This document shows, in pieces, positions 40,501 through 53,400 of a stretch of DNA of 64,000 nucleotides. The DNA lies in assembly GCA_945859605.1 (NCBI GenBank), contig OX243819.1:10826619-10890618 (forward strand). Direction: 5' to 3'. The notes beneath the pieces were generated by a model. That model saw nothing but the letters and a program-made list of their open reading frames with translations, ran no database searches and was not told the DNA's origin. The stretch comes from Lumbricus rubellus. Its lineage: Eukaryota; Annelida; Clitellata; Crassiclitellata; Lumbricidae. Both the position numbers and the translations under genes were made by a program. Numbering within the stretch: the first letter of the stretch is position 1; each line of letters begins with the position of its first letter.

Positions 40501-42999
40501 ACAACCAATTGGATTCTGTGTTGAACCAACGCCGCTTGCACCGCCGCCTCCAGTCGCTCCTCCTATCGATCTCTGTAAGTATTTGCTGTCGATCGATACA
40601 GGATTATATAGCGCCACATTACATTGATTTTATTTGTTGATGTCAAATGTGCAGCGCCATCTTCCAAAAACAAAGCATCATTTGATGGAGCTAACCGATT
40701 TTGTGCTAAGGTCCATCTAAAGTTATTAAATTAAGGAACATATATTATATCGATTTTGCTCATTGATGCCAAATATGTAGCGACATCATCCAAAGAAAGG
40801 CATCAGTTGATGGAGACTACCTCAAGGAGTTAAGGTCCTCTAAAGTGACTAACTCAAGAAAGGGTCAATTCAGCACGCAACTGTTAACCGACTGAGTTAT
40901 TCGTAATTTCGTACATTCATTCATTCAGTCAGTCACAGTCAGTCAGTCAGTCAGTCAGTCAGTCAAGGTTTTCAGCTCTTTAATAACATAGACGTGAATT
41001 TTAAAATTGGGGGGAGTTGCCTTCTCTTGCCCTATGTAGAGGCACTCATGTATGCGATGGTCGTTTGTTTCCCTGATTATCAGCTTCATCGACCAGTGAC
41101 TTGACACTGCACCTCACACCATTGCATAAATTGAAAAGAAATAAAAAGTAAGCAGAGTAAGTGCAGACGTTGTGTGTTTTCTATGTGATCTTGTAGTGAA
41201 GGCTTACCGTGGCCATTCGTCGTCCGACCAGCGTGGTGGCTACGGATCGACGTCACTCGAGGAGAGGGTGAAGGTGGCCAACAGCGTCGCACACTCCGTA
41301 CTCGCACCGGAAAACCAGAACACCCGCGGCCAGAAGATGTTCCTGCGACGTCGAGAGCACTCCCACAAGTGGACGATTCACGGACCCGACCCTGTTCCCG
41401 AGGAACCATCCCACCAGGACCCACCCACAAGGTCAAACGCCTGGGCACCGAAGACCGCTGGACCGGCCCAGCTTCGTCCACTGCCTGCGCTGGCTCCCCA
41501 GCAGCAGCAGCAGGCTAGACCTCCAGCACATGACTATCCAGAGGTCAATGGTCGTACAGAGCAGCCACCTAGCGGCGGAGGCGGTGGCGGCGGGTCCGCC
41601 TCTTCGTACAGCCTTGCAGAAGACATGGTCGTCAACAGCGGTAAAGGTGGCCGCCTATTCGCCAAGCGTCTCGCAAAGGCCGACCAATGGGCGTCGGCGG
41701 AGACCACTGGTCGCCAGGGGACGCCACAGAATATTCGCCAGGGCGCGCCACCACCACAGTCCCAGACCGGATATGGATCAATTGCAGTTCCGCCCAGTCC
41801 GGGGCCCTACGGAGGAGTGGATGGAGGAGGAAAGGGAGCAGGGGATGGTTACCCAGTTGCAAATCGACTCAAAGATATGATCAAAACAAAGAACACAACG
41901 GTCATCTGGAATCAACAGTCGGCACCACAATCACCATTTGCCCAAGGTGGACCACACGCCACAGGTAAATTAATTATCGTTTAACCTAGATCAATCAATC
42001 AATCAATCATTCAATCAATCAATTAATCATTCATTCAATCAATCAATCGATCAACAAAGCAGACGTTCCAACAACCTGAATTCATCATTCAGCAGTTTTT
42101 CATTCTTGAATCTAAAGACAGTTGTACTATTCTCCAAACTTCTAAAGGGCCACTGTAAAGCCAAGTACAGCTACAGGGAATTAGCTCATTCATGAGCGCT
42201 GCATTGAGTTGAAGGGTTGCCTGAAGAAGGCAAGAGTTGCAATGGGTCAGTGGGGGTTAGGATGGCTGTTAATGCGAGAGTTGCTTGGGGGGAGCTTTGG
42301 TTGGTCAGTCAGTCAGTCAGTCAGTCAGTCAGTCAGTCAGTCAGTCAGTCAGTCAGTCAGTCAGTCAGTCAGCCTGCCAGCCAGCCAGCCAGCCAGCCAG
42401 CCAAGCACTCAGTCTATCGAGGACACTATATGCAAGAGGAAGTTTCTGATCCTAATGGATCTGAAGTGGTATAATTTATGTCCCACCTTACCATAACAGC
42501 TATATGCTCTGTAATAGTCATAAACGTATCATAATTTTATGTTCTTTTTTCATTACGTCATTGTCAGGTTATATGCCTCAATATCTTTTTCTGGTTCTCT
42601 GCCCCTAGGCAGGTTCGGCTTTCCAATGTCGCCACTCTTACCTCCGCCGGGCCTTCTCCTTTAGTCTCTGGTATCCAATCCTCGTCATCAACGTGTCCAG
42701 CAACATCTGTCGGGTTGTTCCTCTTGTTCTTTTCCCTTCCATTTTCCCTTTTATCCCCGATTTTACCAGGTTGTATGCCTCAATATGTTGCATGCTTACT
42801 TGTTGTAGGACCTTCGTTGATCAGCGCTGGATCAGCGAACCAAAATCCAGGAGTCTACCGTCAGGTCAGATTCCAAGGCACTTCTGCCATTTCGTCATCA
42901 CCTACAGTACAGCACTTCACGCAAGCTCCACGTTTCAATCCAAAACAATTTGGAAATCGAGCCACGGTGAGCCAAGCCGCTGGTGTCACTGATCTCTAA
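33266..42999 (+). CDS. PDZ / synaptopodin-2-like cytoskeletal protein
   Basis: Exons 33266-33361, 35588-35739, 37570-40574, 41197-41964 and 42809-42999 join in frame (phases 0, 2, 1, 1) to give 1403 residues. Residues ~4-83 form a PDZ domain (PYGFRLLGGDKNPLTVAK, then SKAQVAGLLEGDVILALNN and a LSHPAATSLME helix). The 3-kb exon is Pro/Gln/Tyr-rich and disordered, with a 14-residue tandem repeat at 39058-39340. Exon 4 carries QKMFLRRREHSHKW and GGRLFAKRLAKADQW, the repeated RRR/KR-type motif I associate with synaptopodin-2 family actin-binding proteins. The last residues VTDL fit a class I PDZ ligand. Probably an actin or Z-disc/stress-fibre protein; the orthology is inferred from domain order. 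Confidence 0.85.
34249..34391. mobile_element. 143-bp hAT-like MITE in PDZ-gene intron 1
   Basis: Ends CAGGGTGAGAATCG and CAATTCTTACACTG. The flanking octamers GGTTTACG and GGTTTAGG match at seven of eight bases, consistent with an aged 8-bp duplication. Confidence 0.78.
34527..34583. repeat. AT microsatellite
   Basis: Pure TA run inside intron 1 of the PDZ gene. The remainder of this intron has a TGCTGTTG run near 33870-33915 and a GATGATGGTGG run near 35468-35545. Confidence 0.95.
35872..36085 (-). repeat. tRNA-derived SINE, minus strand
   Basis: About 210 bp. On the minus strand it begins GGGGCGCGGTGGTGTAGTGG and has a B box GGTTCGAATCC (plus 36021-36031). The body includes AAGTCCTTCACTTACAATTG and a tail GGGGCGCTATGACAAGTGCA. 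Same family as 44570-44790 on the plus strand. Confidence 0.85.
36635..36722 (+). repeat. intron 2 repeat, copy 1
   Basis: A ~85-bp segment containing TTTTGCATTTCAAAGCCTCA and ACCTTTACTACCTGGAAGTA, repeated nearly unchanged at 37350-37435 in the same intron. Confidence 0.8.
37350..37435 (+). repeat. intron 2 repeat, copy 2
   Basis: Second copy of the 36635-36722 segment, about 130 bp before the acceptor of the 3-kb exon. Confidence 0.8.
39058..39340 (+). repeat. coding 42-bp tandem repeat
   Basis: About seven units of 42 bp encoding YGYNSEPQPKPQSQ in the large exon of the PDZ gene. Neighbouring units are nearly identical in DNA; outer units are more diverged. Confidence 0.93.
40611..40860 (+). 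repeat. intronic ~125-bp tandem duplication
   Basis: Two diverged copies, recognised by TTGATGTCAAATGTGCAGCG versus TTGATGCCAAATATGTAGCG and by CATCATTTGATGGAG versus CATCAGTTGATGGAG. Intron 3 of the PDZ gene; an AGTC run follows at 40927-40965. Confidence 0.65.
41994..42403. repeat. ATCA and AGTC/AGCC microsatellites in the last PDZ-gene intron
   Basis: ATCA-type run at about 41994-42052 and AGTC run at 42304-42372 changing to AGCC (to about 42403). SQSVSQSV-type frames here are artefacts. Confidence 0.9.
42570..42795. repeat. SINE-like insertion in the last PDZ-gene intron
   Basis: A segment with the hairpin-like word CTCTGCCCCTAGGCAGGTTC, also found in the SINE at 55821-56080. It is bracketed by imperfect direct repeats around AGGTTATATGCCTCAATAT (about 42572) and AGGTTGTATGCCTCAATAT (about 42769). 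Confidence 0.5.
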
Positions 43000-43143
43000 A
43001 GTTAAAAGGTCAGGCCAGAATGACCTGAAAGAAGAAGCCAGAAAAAACAAATAGCCTACAATACTGCAAGAGAATCTGTTTAATTAATACTTAGTCCTGA
43101 ATAGTAATTATTGTCCTGCAGCTGATTAGTAATTGGGCTTTCT

Positions 43144-43429
43144 CAGTGGCGGATCCAGAACTGTTCCAAAGGGGGGGCCAAAATCTTTGATCTTTGGGCA
43201 GGGCAAACCATTTCGTCGTTGGTCGCCAAAAAAGTTGATGACCTTTTTAGTCCTCCAGCCGAAAACCGAATGGGGGGGCCATGTCCCATGAAATTTTCTT
43301 AATGGGGGACCAATGTGCCATAACACCCCTATTCGTGTCGCTAATTTCAAACCGAATGGGGGGGCACGTCCTATGGCAGTTTTGAATATGGGGGGCCATG
43401 GCCGGATTGGCCCCCTGGATCCGCCCCTG
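43144..43429. mobile_element. hAT-like MITE (CAGTGGCGGATCCAG ends)
   Basis: 286 bp with ends CAGTGGCGGATCCAG and CTGGATCCGCCCCTG, flanked by a perfect 8-bp duplication GGCTTTCT (43136-43143, 43430-43437). It lies in the likely 3' UTR or flank of the PDZ gene. No coding frame. Confidence 0.9.
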
Positions 43430-43437
43430 GGCTTTCT

Positions 43438-44569
43438 AACCTAATTTATTTCAGCTGATGTTGCTATGTACATGAAACATCTTTCTTCCTGCTACCGACC
43501 TGATGAGCTAACTGAAACACAGTAGTTAATTAAGATGTTGCTAACTTAATGACTAATTCACGGGGTAGCAGTAACACTCTAGCTGATTAAAATAAATTAG
43601 TAGTGAACTGAAATTCGTCCAATTCTTTTAATAGGTCTGTATTAGCTGAATTCTACCTTTTCCCACTGTTAATAGTAAGGTAAGCTTAATACTGCATCCA
43701 ATTAGCAAATGATCTAGTAACAAAGGACAGTCAGTAACTTCTGCTTCAGTAGTGTCTAATGCACAAAGCATCAGAAGATGGCACACCAAACCAAAGCCAC
43801 AAAGGCCACATATTTAGTATGTATGCAGAAATCTGGAAAATTTTACTCCTCCTCCTTCCTCCCTGCACTCATGCATACTTTCTTACACCCCACCCTGCAT
43901 ATGTACGCTTGATGCTGGGATGGCAAACTTCCCACATCTTAAGATGGTTTTATTTGGCTGTGGTGGGGTTGTGAGCAGCTCCTAGAACATGCAATCCCCT
44001 TGAAGAGGCGCTATATAAATTCTCATAATGAACGAATTTGAACAATCTATCAAACCTAATTGGTTGACTGTAGTCTCTGACGATTTCCGTCTCTCATCTA
44101 ACGACTTCTAAAGAGCCGTTAAAGAATGCCAAAGGCAGATGATTTTTTGTCTTTGGGGTAGCTTGCAGTCTTTGATCTATGGGGCACTTTGGGGTCTTTG
44201 ATCTTTGGGGCACTTTGGGGGTTTAGATATTTGAAGCACTGGATATGGTGTGTTGCTGTGTCTTTTCAGTGGTAGGTCAAAACTCAGTTAACTTTAGAGA
44301 AACAATGGTTGAACTTCCAATAGGTCATGTATATTGAGATATGAGGTTGCAGTTAGTGAGTAAGTTAGAACAGTTGCGTCTCAAGTTTAGTATCGCAGTC
44401 ATTAAGTATCGAGAAACAGTCATCCATTGCAATTCATGATACTGCACTGCATGATGTATCTCATGAAACATTCTCAAAGCCCCTTAAGTCATTTAGAACT
44501 GTTGGGTTAAGAGCCTGCATGCAGTTATTGTAATTTGTAAGGCGCCATATAAATGTCCATATACAATGT
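43438..44569. other. 3' flank of PDZ gene, no gene
   Basis: AT-rich. A GAAGAGGCGCTATATAAATT word near 44003-44022 looks like a SINE/LINE tail, and another such tail (GGCGCCATATAAATG) lies near 44541. No domain-coding frame. Confidence 0.5.
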
Positions 44570-44790
44570 GGGGCGCGGTGGTGTAGTGGTGGCGTCGTTG
44601 CCTTGGAGCCGGAAGGTTCGAGGTTCGAATCCACCTCGCCGCGTAAGCACCTTGGGCAAGTGCTTCACTCACAATTACTCAGCGCTTCGGCGTGAAACTC
44701 TGATGCAGTGTCCGCTCTGCATTCGGGAGCGCCTCTCAGTAGAAGAGCTTGAAGGGACGCTATAACAAGTGCACATACAAACAAACACGA
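44570..44790 (+). repeat. tRNA-derived SINE, plus strand
   Basis: Begins GGGGCGCGGTGGTGTAGTGG with an A box TGGTGTAGTGG and perfect B box GGTTCGAATCC (44622-44632). The tail has GGGACGCTATAACAAGTGCA and an ACAAACAAACA end. Same family as 35872-36085. Confidence 0.88.
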
Positions 44791-46115
44791 TACATACATT
44801 CATCAGTTTTAAGCGAACAGCTGTCAACCTTTTGTTTTTGAAACATGAGAGGCAGCCATGGTCTCAAGTTTTAACGTCTGCCTATTGGAGCACGTGACCC
44901 CCTCGCCAACCGATCTTCCCCCGACAGTGTACTTGATCAGTTGCAAAGTTTACATATGGATGGGTGTAAATGAAAAACTCTCAACTATTTTTAGCCGAAG
45001 CATGTACTCAATCCCTAGCCTCTTCATTCACAATTCAGTAAACTAACCACTAGTCTCACTAGATAACCAAACAACCTATTCAAATACTGAAAGACACCTC
45101 TAAAAAACCTCACTAGGACAATTGTTTTCAGTTTTAAAACGGATTTCTAAAAACCTTCACAAAGGTGTCCAAAACTAACACCCAAGACAAGGCGCATACT
45201 TAAGATGTAAGTAACTGTCACAAACGTATGACACAAACGTGACCCGCCTGCAACGCAAGTTATTAAAAGCAATGGCTACAAAAATAACATCAGATAACTA
45301 CATCATATGTTACGACGCTACTAAAAACATGTGCAATTATATCGTAAAATGAGACGAAAAAACACTGTGCATTAATATCACATACAGAAACAGCGAGTAT
45401 GAAAAAAGCAACGCATGGTATCAATATCAGTAACAAAAGTATATACCGGTACCAGATTTTAAAAATCCAGCTTAATTAAAACTTAAGCATATTTACAATT
45501 GCAAATTAAATATTCATAGATTTTGATTTATTTTCAATTCTGAATATTTTTATTGTCACAATCAGTACTGAGGCTATAAACAAAACAATCTTGGACCTCT
45601 ATATCTAAACATAAACAAAGATACATTTATGATTACACTCAGATAAAGCCGCCTGATAACAATAGTCAACCACACATAATGGCTACTGCATTCAGAGACA
45701 TTGTCAAAAGTAATATCTAGTAATATTAGACACAAATGCTGAGACACAATGCTCTTTAAAAAAACAGAAAAGAGCTCAAATTGTTTCACTAATACTGAAA
45801 CAATGACCTGATAGCCACAAAATTATTATGCATCCGTGCACGGACAATGGTACATACATAACAATATTGAAAAGCACCCTTCAACCCTCAAGGATTCTGA
45901 GAATGCTACAATACAACATGCATTCTCATGTCTGGTCTCTTCAGCAACTGTAGACCTTCTTCTCTCCTCATTACTGTCTAAGTGTCCAGGTCTCTCTTTC
46001 ACACACAATCAGTGGTCTTACTACTTTTTGTAAACCTTTCCCTAGAGATGGATTGGTATTTTCTTGTCATATGCAATACACACAATCATTAAACACCATA
46101 AGAAATGCTATAGTC
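44791..46115. other. intergenic between two convergent genes, no gene
   Basis: Unique-looking AT-rich DNA. No domain-bearing frame on either strand. Confidence 0.5.
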
Positions 46116-46270
46116 CATGGGCGGAGTTTATCGGGCGAGGGAGGGCTAACCCACCCCAAGAAGGTCCAGACTCAGCATTTTTACCATGAAAATTGTATCT
46201 TTTTCCGGGCTTAGCCCCCCAGGAAGGAATTAGCCCCCGCTCCCCGAACGTAAACCAAACTCCGCCCATG
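46116..46270. mobile_element. hAT-like MITE (CATGGGCGGAGTTT ends)
   Basis: 155 bp with perfect inverted ends CATGGGCGGAGTTT / AAACTCCGCCCATG and an 8-bp duplication CTATAGTC on both sides (46108-46115, 46271-46278). The first eight bases match those of 25360-25747, suggesting related transposase recognition. Confidence 0.9.
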
Positions 46271-46529
46271 CTATAGTCTGCATCACTTTTAAGAGTGGAG
46301 CATTTGTAGCACTTGCCTGATTCAAAAGCATCAGCTTACAAACTATTTAAACCATACATCATACGAGCATTTGATTTGGATGATACATCTATGAATAGTG
46401 TTAGCATCATTCACATATTTTAACGGCATACCTAGGAGCACAACAATGGGGCATATCTCTTCAATCGAAAATGCTCATCGTCTGAAAACAATTTGAAAGC
46501 GTCTTGGACTCATAGGCGTAGGAGATAAG

Positions 46530-46745
46530 GGTCCAGAAAGAGCAAATGCACCCCAAATTTCAAGCAAGTCTGATTTTCGGGCAAGTAGACCTAATTTTTT
46601 TTAAAAATTACATTTTAGGGCAAAAAGTAACGGAACATTTTCTGAAGATTTTGGCCGGACAACTAAAAAAAGGTCGTCAGAATTTGTTCGGGCAAAACTC
46701 AAATTTTTGCCCCACTCCACTGCTGAAATGTATCCTACACCTATG
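46530..46745. repeat. diverged dispersed repeat
   Basis: Contains GAACATTTTCTGAAGATTTT, GGACAACTAAAAAAAGGTCG and TTCGGGCAAAA, related to the AACTTGGGTTTTT family at 15122 and 31373. Lies just downstream of the RhoGAP stop codon. Confidence 0.55.
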
Positions 46746-46782
46746 CTTGGACTCTTCGCGGTTCGCACAAGAAATTAATTAA

Positions 46783-49041
46783 TCATTCGTCATTGCCGTA
46801 TTTTTCGATATACATTTGCAGTTTCTTTGAGCATTTGTCCGCCTTCGTTCGTTCCTTCGCCATCGTCTGTAGGAGCGCGTCGACCTGTTTCTCGTGTTTC
46901 TGCTCGGTGAGCAGCGCGTACTCGCTCAGCTCTTCGATGAACTTCTGCCGCACGATGAGCTCACGACTCAACCGCTCGATGTGCGCGCGCAGCTCCGACT
47001 CTGCGAAGTTCCTCGTGTCGAGGTTTATGAGAGTCTCGACTGCCGCACTGTCGGTGCCAACAGATGCAACGGTTGTTTTTGTCGTTGTTGTCTGCGTTGT
47101 CGTTGTTGGGGTCGCTGTTGTTGTTGTGGTCGTTGTCTTTGGGGTCGTTGTCATTGGGGTTGTTGTCTTTGGGGTTGCTGTTGGCGTTGTCGTTTGGGGA
47201 ATTATCGATGTACAGGCTGTTGTTGTCGGTGGTGTTACTGGCTTCGGCTTTAGGTGGCTTGGTCGTGGCGGTGCAACCGGTTGTCTTTTATTCTCGACAC
47301 TATCGCGCCGCTTCACAGGCACCGGCTTCTGAACCTCCGACGACGACGACACTGGTTCGTCGTTCGCCGACAACCGCGTCTCGCTTTCCCCGCCGTCGTT
47401 GCTTTCGTTGCTGCTGCGTAACTGCGGCAGCATCATCGCGCCACGCTTGTTGTTCTCGTTCAACACCAGCTGACCCATGACGACCTCAATCGACGCCGTC
47501 CGGTTCGAGAGACGTCCCACGTTGAGCCGTCGCATCGCCGGAGCCGGAACCCCGTTAATCTCCAATCCGAGAAGATCCGGGTTGATGAACACCCCTGACG
47601 ACACCTCAACCTCCCCACAACCGTCCCCACCGTTCGACTCCAACCCCAACAGATCGTCGACGACAACCGCTCCTCCCTCGCTCGTGTACTCGACGTTGAA
47701 CACCCGATCCGCTCGCTCGATGAGAAACAGCGTCGCCATGGTCCGGCAGCTGGCTGTCGCCATTAGCAACAGCGGGTCGTCGTCCTCCGGCCGGATGAAC
47801 GACTGGACGAAGATGGTCGCGAGGTTGACCGGCGTCATCTTGTTTTTGTCTGCGTGGCTCGCGATCTTTCGCAGGAACTGGCAGACGTACTGCAGGACGT
47901 TGTAGTTTGCGACTGGGATACTACGGATGAGTTCGTTGAGATGGTCGAACGCTGGCTCCTCGGCAACCGGCATCTCCCGCATGATGATACGCATCACCGA
48001 TTCGTAGAACGTTGATGGGATCAGCGGACCGGGAAGGTCGCGAAGGTAGCACTTGAGAAGAGACGCGACCGTGTGTACGTCCATCTCGGCAACGTCGATC
48101 GAGGGTCGTTCGCCGCGATCGAATTCGTCGCAGATCTTTTTGAGAAGCGTAGTGCGGCCGGGCAACCTGTTGCGAGTAAACAATTGAAATAAATGGATGG
48201 ATAGATGGACTCCAGACCGAGAAGATCTGGGTTGAAAAGAATAGCGGATCAATAAAGGAATCCACCAATCACGCAACCTGTTGTCATTAAGAGACTGGTG
48301 GATCAATGGAGAATTCAACGTATGGATGGATATATCAAACAACAGATGCATAAATGTGATGTAATTAGAAATTTTTATAGTGTCACTCTCAGCCATGGCC
48401 ATTCATTAGCGTTCCCAGTGCGAAAACCTCAAGAGAAATGACAGGTCCTAAGTAGAAAGAAGATATGTAGATAACGATCCAGAAAGACGAGACCAACGCA
48501 GAGTCGAGGGAAGGGAAATCTACAAGGAGGGCCCAGTGATGGAAAATGATCAAGTATGAGAAATAAATGAATAAACTGACAAAATGATCGTTCAGAAAAC
48601 AAACAAATCAACAAGATGATCAAAATAATTACACTAGATTCAAACAAGATGTTCAATCAAATATTGCTTCAACATCCTGAATGCCCAGCACCGATGCACT
48701 CAGCGCTCAACTAAGCAGGCTGAGTTCCTTTTTGCGGACTTCTATTAAGTAGTGCCATGCTTTCTCTGTTTCTGAACCAGCAATGAGGAATAGGCTACAA
48801 CTTTTTGTTTGGTGCCCAGTGCCCATACCATCACGTATTATTCCAACCTTAAGACTATCATCTTCAACTGGGAGTTTCAGTCAGAAGTGTTCCTTAGTAC
48901 AAAACAATGAATGGGTGCAGTCTAAAATTCTAAATGTCTTATTTGAATAACAATGAATATGAATAAATTGATATTCAAATAAACTGAATTGCTTTGAATT
49001 CAAACCATAGCCTGTTGGAAATTCTTGCCAACCATTGTTCT

Positions 49042-49100
<59 letters not shown>

Positions 49101-50428
49101 GAGTCAATCAATGAGTCAATCAATCAATCAATTAGTGAGTCAATCAAACTAAATTCAATCAATCAGTCAGTTTATCAATCAACCAATCAATATATATAAA
49201 TTACATATTACGCATACACGCAAAAGTATCTACCTAAAAATTCCCTCTTCGTCGATTCCTTTCGTCAGAATATATTCCGTGCAATTCTGTACGATCTCGG
49301 GAACTTTCCTCCGAGGATCTCTCACCATTTCAAACTGAAGCGTCTCTTCCAGCGGCCGTCCAAAAATTGCTGAATTAAACAAATGTAACCGAACATAAAC
49401 AATTAAACATGATGACATCAAAATAATTCATTGTATGAACTTTTAAAAAAACTACTGCATGATAACTCATTACGTAGTAACAGGATATCTGAGGTTTTCG
49501 CAATGTTTTTTTTTACAAGTAATTCTCACACTCAATCACTTTTTGTTTAAAAGGGCAAATCATACTTCAAAGTCAATGTTGACATAGCTCATAGTGCACA
49601 CAAAGTCCACATGATAAGCTGAGATTTGGTTGACAACTTGACATACGTACAGTTCATGATAATTACACATATGGTATAAAATGTTAATGATGATTTCACA
49701 TGATATATAAAATGTTCACGATAATTTCACGTATGATACAAAATGTTCATGAGAAATTCACATACGATACAAAATCCATGATCCATGACAATCTCACATA
49801 TGATACAAAATGATCATGATAATTTCACATATCAATGCGGTACACTACACATTTAGAATGACCTTCCTCCCACACTACCGGCTAAACTAATGACTTGGTT
49901 TTCCTTTAATATCAGTCTCTCATTCTTTAAAAACATTTATTTTCCCCCAGAGTTTTTCGTGCTCGGAGCGCCTCTGAATAGTCAGTTTTAAGTATTCAAT
50001 AGTTCTGCTGTAAAGTTAACAATGCATAGAATAATAATAATAAATTATTAATTAAACAGTAAAGACATTTAGTATTTATAGTCATGATTAAAAAGAAAAA
50101 GAAAACGTTTTCGTGAATGCCACATTGATAAATATCATTTTCAACTTACAACATGCCTAATTTAGGCATTCAAAGGTTCAGCTATAAAGTCATGCGTTGC
50201 ACAGAATAATAAATAATAATTGCAATAATATTTACAGCTATGACTAAAGAAAGAAAAACGTATTAAGTTGTCAATGAAAATTTAAATACAGTCGGGACGC
50301 TTATTCGGAAACCAAGATCTGTTAGCCCTTTAATGACTAAAATGCATGGAAAACACATGTAATCACTAGACAAATTACTTAAGAAGTGAATTCGTAAACA
50401 TGGCTGGCAGCTGGCTACACGGTCTCTA

Positions 50429-50461
<33 letters not shown>

Positions 50462-53400
50462 TTATCATGTTGCACTTTCTAGTCACTATGAGTTTCAAGA
50501 TTCTTCTCTGCAACCCCAGTCCAAGTAATACTAGGTCAACCATGTGATTTCTCCATTACCTCTGGAGCCTGCTAATTGGTGTTTGGGACAGACAACGCAG
50601 ACAAATTCAGTCAGACAAATTGTCTAATATAGACTGTAGTCTACCATGCTCCTGCTGCCCCAATTAAATCCCACCATGCCAGGGCTGCATATAGCATGAG
50701 CACCGCTGCACATGATCTTTCGTACCATGTCACATGCACTTTGTGTGCACTATGAGCTATGCCAGCATTACACTTGTATGATTTGCAATACAAATTAGGG
50801 TAATTACTCGGACTGCCACAGCCCAACACCGCGCCTTTGCCTCTGTCTGCCCTTTGCTATGGAATGGCCTTCCTGCTGTTATTCGTGCTCAGATTTTGTG
50901 TGGACTGTGGAGGCTTTACTTTTTCTGCTAGGTGTCTTAAGACTTTTCTTTTTCCAGGAGTTCTTCGCACTGGGAGCGCCTCTGATTAGGTCGCACAGTG
51001 AGAGGCGCTTTATAAACCCAAAAATAGAATAGAATATAAAAAATAGGGTTCATAGAAAACTGGGTTAGGTCAGACCTCCTCCGACAGATGCATAGAGGAC
51101 TTGTTTGATGGCTTTCACCCATTCTTTCCTCTCTTCATCAGACTCTGCATCAAGAAGGAACGTCTCGTGAGTCGGCGCCATTCGCTGCCTGTCGCCGCCA
51201 TCTAAGACAAAAGAAACAATTGTCTTTTTAAACAGTTCATATCAACATCATCATTTCATCATTGCCACACTAGATAACTTTGTCATCATCATCATCATTG
51301 TCATCATCATCATTATCATCATCACCATCATCATCATCATCACCACACTCTCATCACACTGTTAATTAATCGTCATGACGACAACATCACGATTTCCAAA
51401 ATTACTATCACATAACCATCTTAAAATTTTTTATTTCTCTTATTTTATTTCTAAAATCATATTCACCAAGCAAAATCCTCAACCTTACTCTCCTCATAAT
51501 CATGATGATCATCACAGCATCTCCCCAACTGCACCATAATTATCAGGTTCATATTTTTTGGAATTTATCACACCAACTCCCTTTGACCATCATACATAGC
51601 TGGAGCAAATGCACTCTATTGCAAGAGTGTTTCTGAGTTCACCAGCCATCTTTCAATACTTTCAGCCATTTGAAGCCAAAGCCACATCCTGCTTCAATCC
51701 GTCTAATTAGGCTGTTCAGTTTTCACGTTATTTCAAACTGCATTGACAGAAACAGTAATTACACTCAGCTGAGGATAGGATTACACGAAAAGATCATTCT
51801 ACTTAGTTGAGCATTAACTTTGGGTTTGGTTCCAGGATATATCAGGGAGCTAGCTATTCACAATCTATCGGGCAGTAATCCAGAATATATTAGGGAGATA
51901 CCCAGAATATACCAAGGAGCTATCCAGAATATATCAGATAACTATCTAGAAAACATCAGGGTGCTATCCAGAATATATCAGAGGTTGATGAGTAGGTCTT
52001 GAAGATGATCTAATCATGATGATAATTTGGAAGCTGCTGAAATTCATCATCATTGTCGTCGCCGTCATCTTCATCATCATCATTCTTGTCATCATCTTTA
52101 TAGTCAATAATGCTGTCATCAGAAAAACAACAAGAGTCCATTAAAAAAAATTTGAGATAATCACAAAAAAACTTTGAAAGTCTACTCCTTATTATGAAAA
52201 CATCAAGATGAAAGTCAGCACTCCTGTAGACATGTAAACAACAGTAAAAAATAACAATAGCCGCTGTAATTAAACCAAAAATAGTATTAAATTTTTAAGT
52301 GAAATTTTTTTAGCAGGATTATTGTCCCTGTGCTGAGTTTTCATAATTACAGCCACCGTAGTTGCTATTCTTATCATCAACGATTCAACATCCTGTTTTA
52401 CTGTTAGAGAATTTGGCAAGGTCTTGTGGTAGAAATTAGAATACAGCTGCTTAAATACAGAATTTAGCCAACTGGTGCAAATCTTCACACCTGGCCTTCT
52501 TCAGGTGAAAATAAGAGTTCATATGGAAAAGGAATATGACTGTTAGGGTCCATAATAATATGCTAAAGCCTACTTCCTAGATAATAGAAGTCTTTTTAAA
52601 AACACCACCAGGTGAAGCACCATTGAAATTATTATGTTGCTAAAAGAATGAACTAGTCTGTATCCAGGTTTTAGCCGTTTTGCAACTGCTTAACTATGAG
52701 TTGTAGGCAGTTGACAACAATAAATGACAAAAGACTGTTTCTTTCACCAGCAATCAAGGTAAACCAATCAGTTAGCGCCTCTAACAGGGAGCAATATCAA
52801 GTTCTTGTTTCATTTATTGATTGATTGGTTGATTAATTTAGGATTTCAACAGCTGCTTTTTTGTTTAGGAGGCGGCTATTTTTCACATATCCCAGCTACA
52901 ACATTGCCTTTGAATTACTAAATTGAACATTCAGGCACATGGCAAAAAATTCCCCTCAGGTTCAGCTATTGAACTTTACCTGTCAGTGTCTCAAACTTTA
53001 ACCCTAAATCAGACACTCAATAAAACAAGAATAACTTTTAATTAAGTAGTATTTGTTTAGCCAAACTATTTTATCATAGTTTTCCGGTTCAGTGCTGCCT
53101 GACAGAGGCCGATTGTTCATTTCAAACAATAACCTATTGTTCGCTTCTAATGCTAAACTACCGAAAGCATCTGATAATAATCAAGCAATTTATATCAATT
53201 ATTCATACTATATCAATATTTTAAAGAAATCCTTAAAAATGTAATAACAATATTTATTTTTAATTTTAAGAAATGTTTGCACATTACTGAAAGATGTCCA
53301 GAGCTGTTGCTACAGAGTAATATTTCTAGCCATTCAAATGAAATTTTTTTCAACAATGTCAATTCATGGAAGAAAAACTTAAATCCAGGACTCAGTTGTT

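Noticed and set aside
42209..42496. Frames with SQSVSQSV repeats
   Set aside because: AGTC microsatellite in an intron.
46793..47905. Long plus-strand frames opposite the RhoGAP last exon
   Set aside because: Antisense shadows of the GC-rich, Thr-rich coding exon.
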